A DNA stretch of 64,000 bases from Brachionus plicatilis (Eukaryota > Rotifera > Eurotatoria > Ploima > Brachionidae). This document shows positions 63,402 to 64,000 of the stretch, in pieces. The stretch's first letter is position 1. Each line of letters starts with the position of its first letter. The translations under genes were made by a program, and so were the position numbers. The stretch spans positions 424,778 to 488,777 of the forward strand of contig QEOQ01000533.1 in the NCBI GenBank assembly GCA_010279815.1, read 5' to 3'. Below the pieces are notes generated by a model that was not told the origin of the DNA, did not search any database, and worked only from the letters and a program-made list of their open reading frames with translations.

Positions 63402-64000
63402 TATGGTCAAGTAAAGAATTTTAATTAAATGGAGAAAATTACATTGCAATATGTATTTTAAAATAAATTAAAAATAAAAAATTAACAGAATTAAAATATT
63501 CAATCTTTATTTCGACAATGAAAATTTCAATTTTTCCTGCTTATGTTAATGAGATAGAAAAATGCATTCTAAAAGCATCAAGCAATGAATTGTAATTTTC
63601 TAAAATGAACGTTTCCAACTCAATTTATTAAGTTACTTCACAAGACCAGAAATTCATATTTCTTTTTAAATTTCTAGATGTTATAATTAGGATTCTTAAT
63701 TCTAAATATAATTTTATTTCATTCAAGATAAAGCTTAAATTTCTATAAAAAGTGTGTAAATTTTCAATAAATTTATGATAAAAAAAATTTTATCTTTTTG
63801 CTCTTCCTATCATAATAATTTTTCAGGCTCAATTTTCTAAAGATAAATAATTCACTAGCTTAAAACATAACTTGAATTTAAAGCTTATACATATCTATTA
63901 GTGCTGGACGCGGACAGAGATAACCGGTCCAAAATCGGGCGATTCATCGCGGTTGTTGGCCCGTTTATGTTCGCGGACTAATTTTTTGCCCGTTTAATAA
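63402..64000. other. Window end, no gene recognised
   Basis: AT-rich until about 63900, where an abrupt GC-rich stretch (GGACGCGGACAGAGATAACC and further CGCGG units) begins and runs to the edge; it may be the terminus of another element. Confidence 0.4.

Overview
This is a very AT-rich (roughly four-fifths A+T by eye) eukaryotic window with intron-rich nuclear genes. Most introns are tiny (about 40-70 bp, GT...AG, poly-A/T filled). A few have grown to 1.5-3.9 kb, several of them carrying mobile elements. Gene content (Nup133, OPA1 with a metazoan-type layout, RING/coiled-coil proteins, tubulins) indicates an invertebrate animal. A monogonont rotifer such as Brachionus is my best guess from style and from the RING protein type; this is inference, not proof. 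There is a 650-bp assembly gap (15630-16279).

Layout. 294-736 (-): start of a small secreted protein running towards the window edge. 3478-13368 (-): nucleoporin Nup133, 16 exons that I could join in frame into 1103 codons. 13369-19001: repeats, the gap, and a 989-bp Mutator-like (MULE) deletion derivative with a 9-bp target duplication. 19002-27302 (-): OPA1, the mitochondrial dynamin-like GTPase, 20 exons joined in frame into 918 codons, with mobile elements inside its introns. 28762-30273 and 32097-33629 (-): two intronless tandem RING/coiled-coil paralogues. 35619-39252 and 39377-44596 (-): two adjacent, full-length but highly divergent tubulins, beta-like and alpha-like, only 124 bp apart. 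From 44.6 kb onward the window is mostly a graveyard of nested transposons (two LINE remnants, a Ty3/Gypsy-like gag remnant, an LTR-flanked element with an unusual proline-rich ORF, palindromic MITEs). Scattered among these are an intact intronless AUR1-like PAP2 membrane enzyme (55626-56378) and a small two-exon gene (59784-60222).

Most notable: the tandem alpha-like/beta-like tubulin pair. The beta-like protein keeps the GTP-binding GGGTGSG loop at the canonical position (140-146) but has lost the acidic tail and ends in a CaaX box (CVIS), predicting prenylation. The alpha-like partner has lost the glycine-rich nucleotide loops and the catalytic Glu (now Asp). I infer a dedicated, possibly membrane-anchored non-canonical tubulin dimer. 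A second theme is that many insertions are flanked by intact 8-9-bp target duplications, so MULE- and hAT-type elements can be dated relative to introns and gene duplications.
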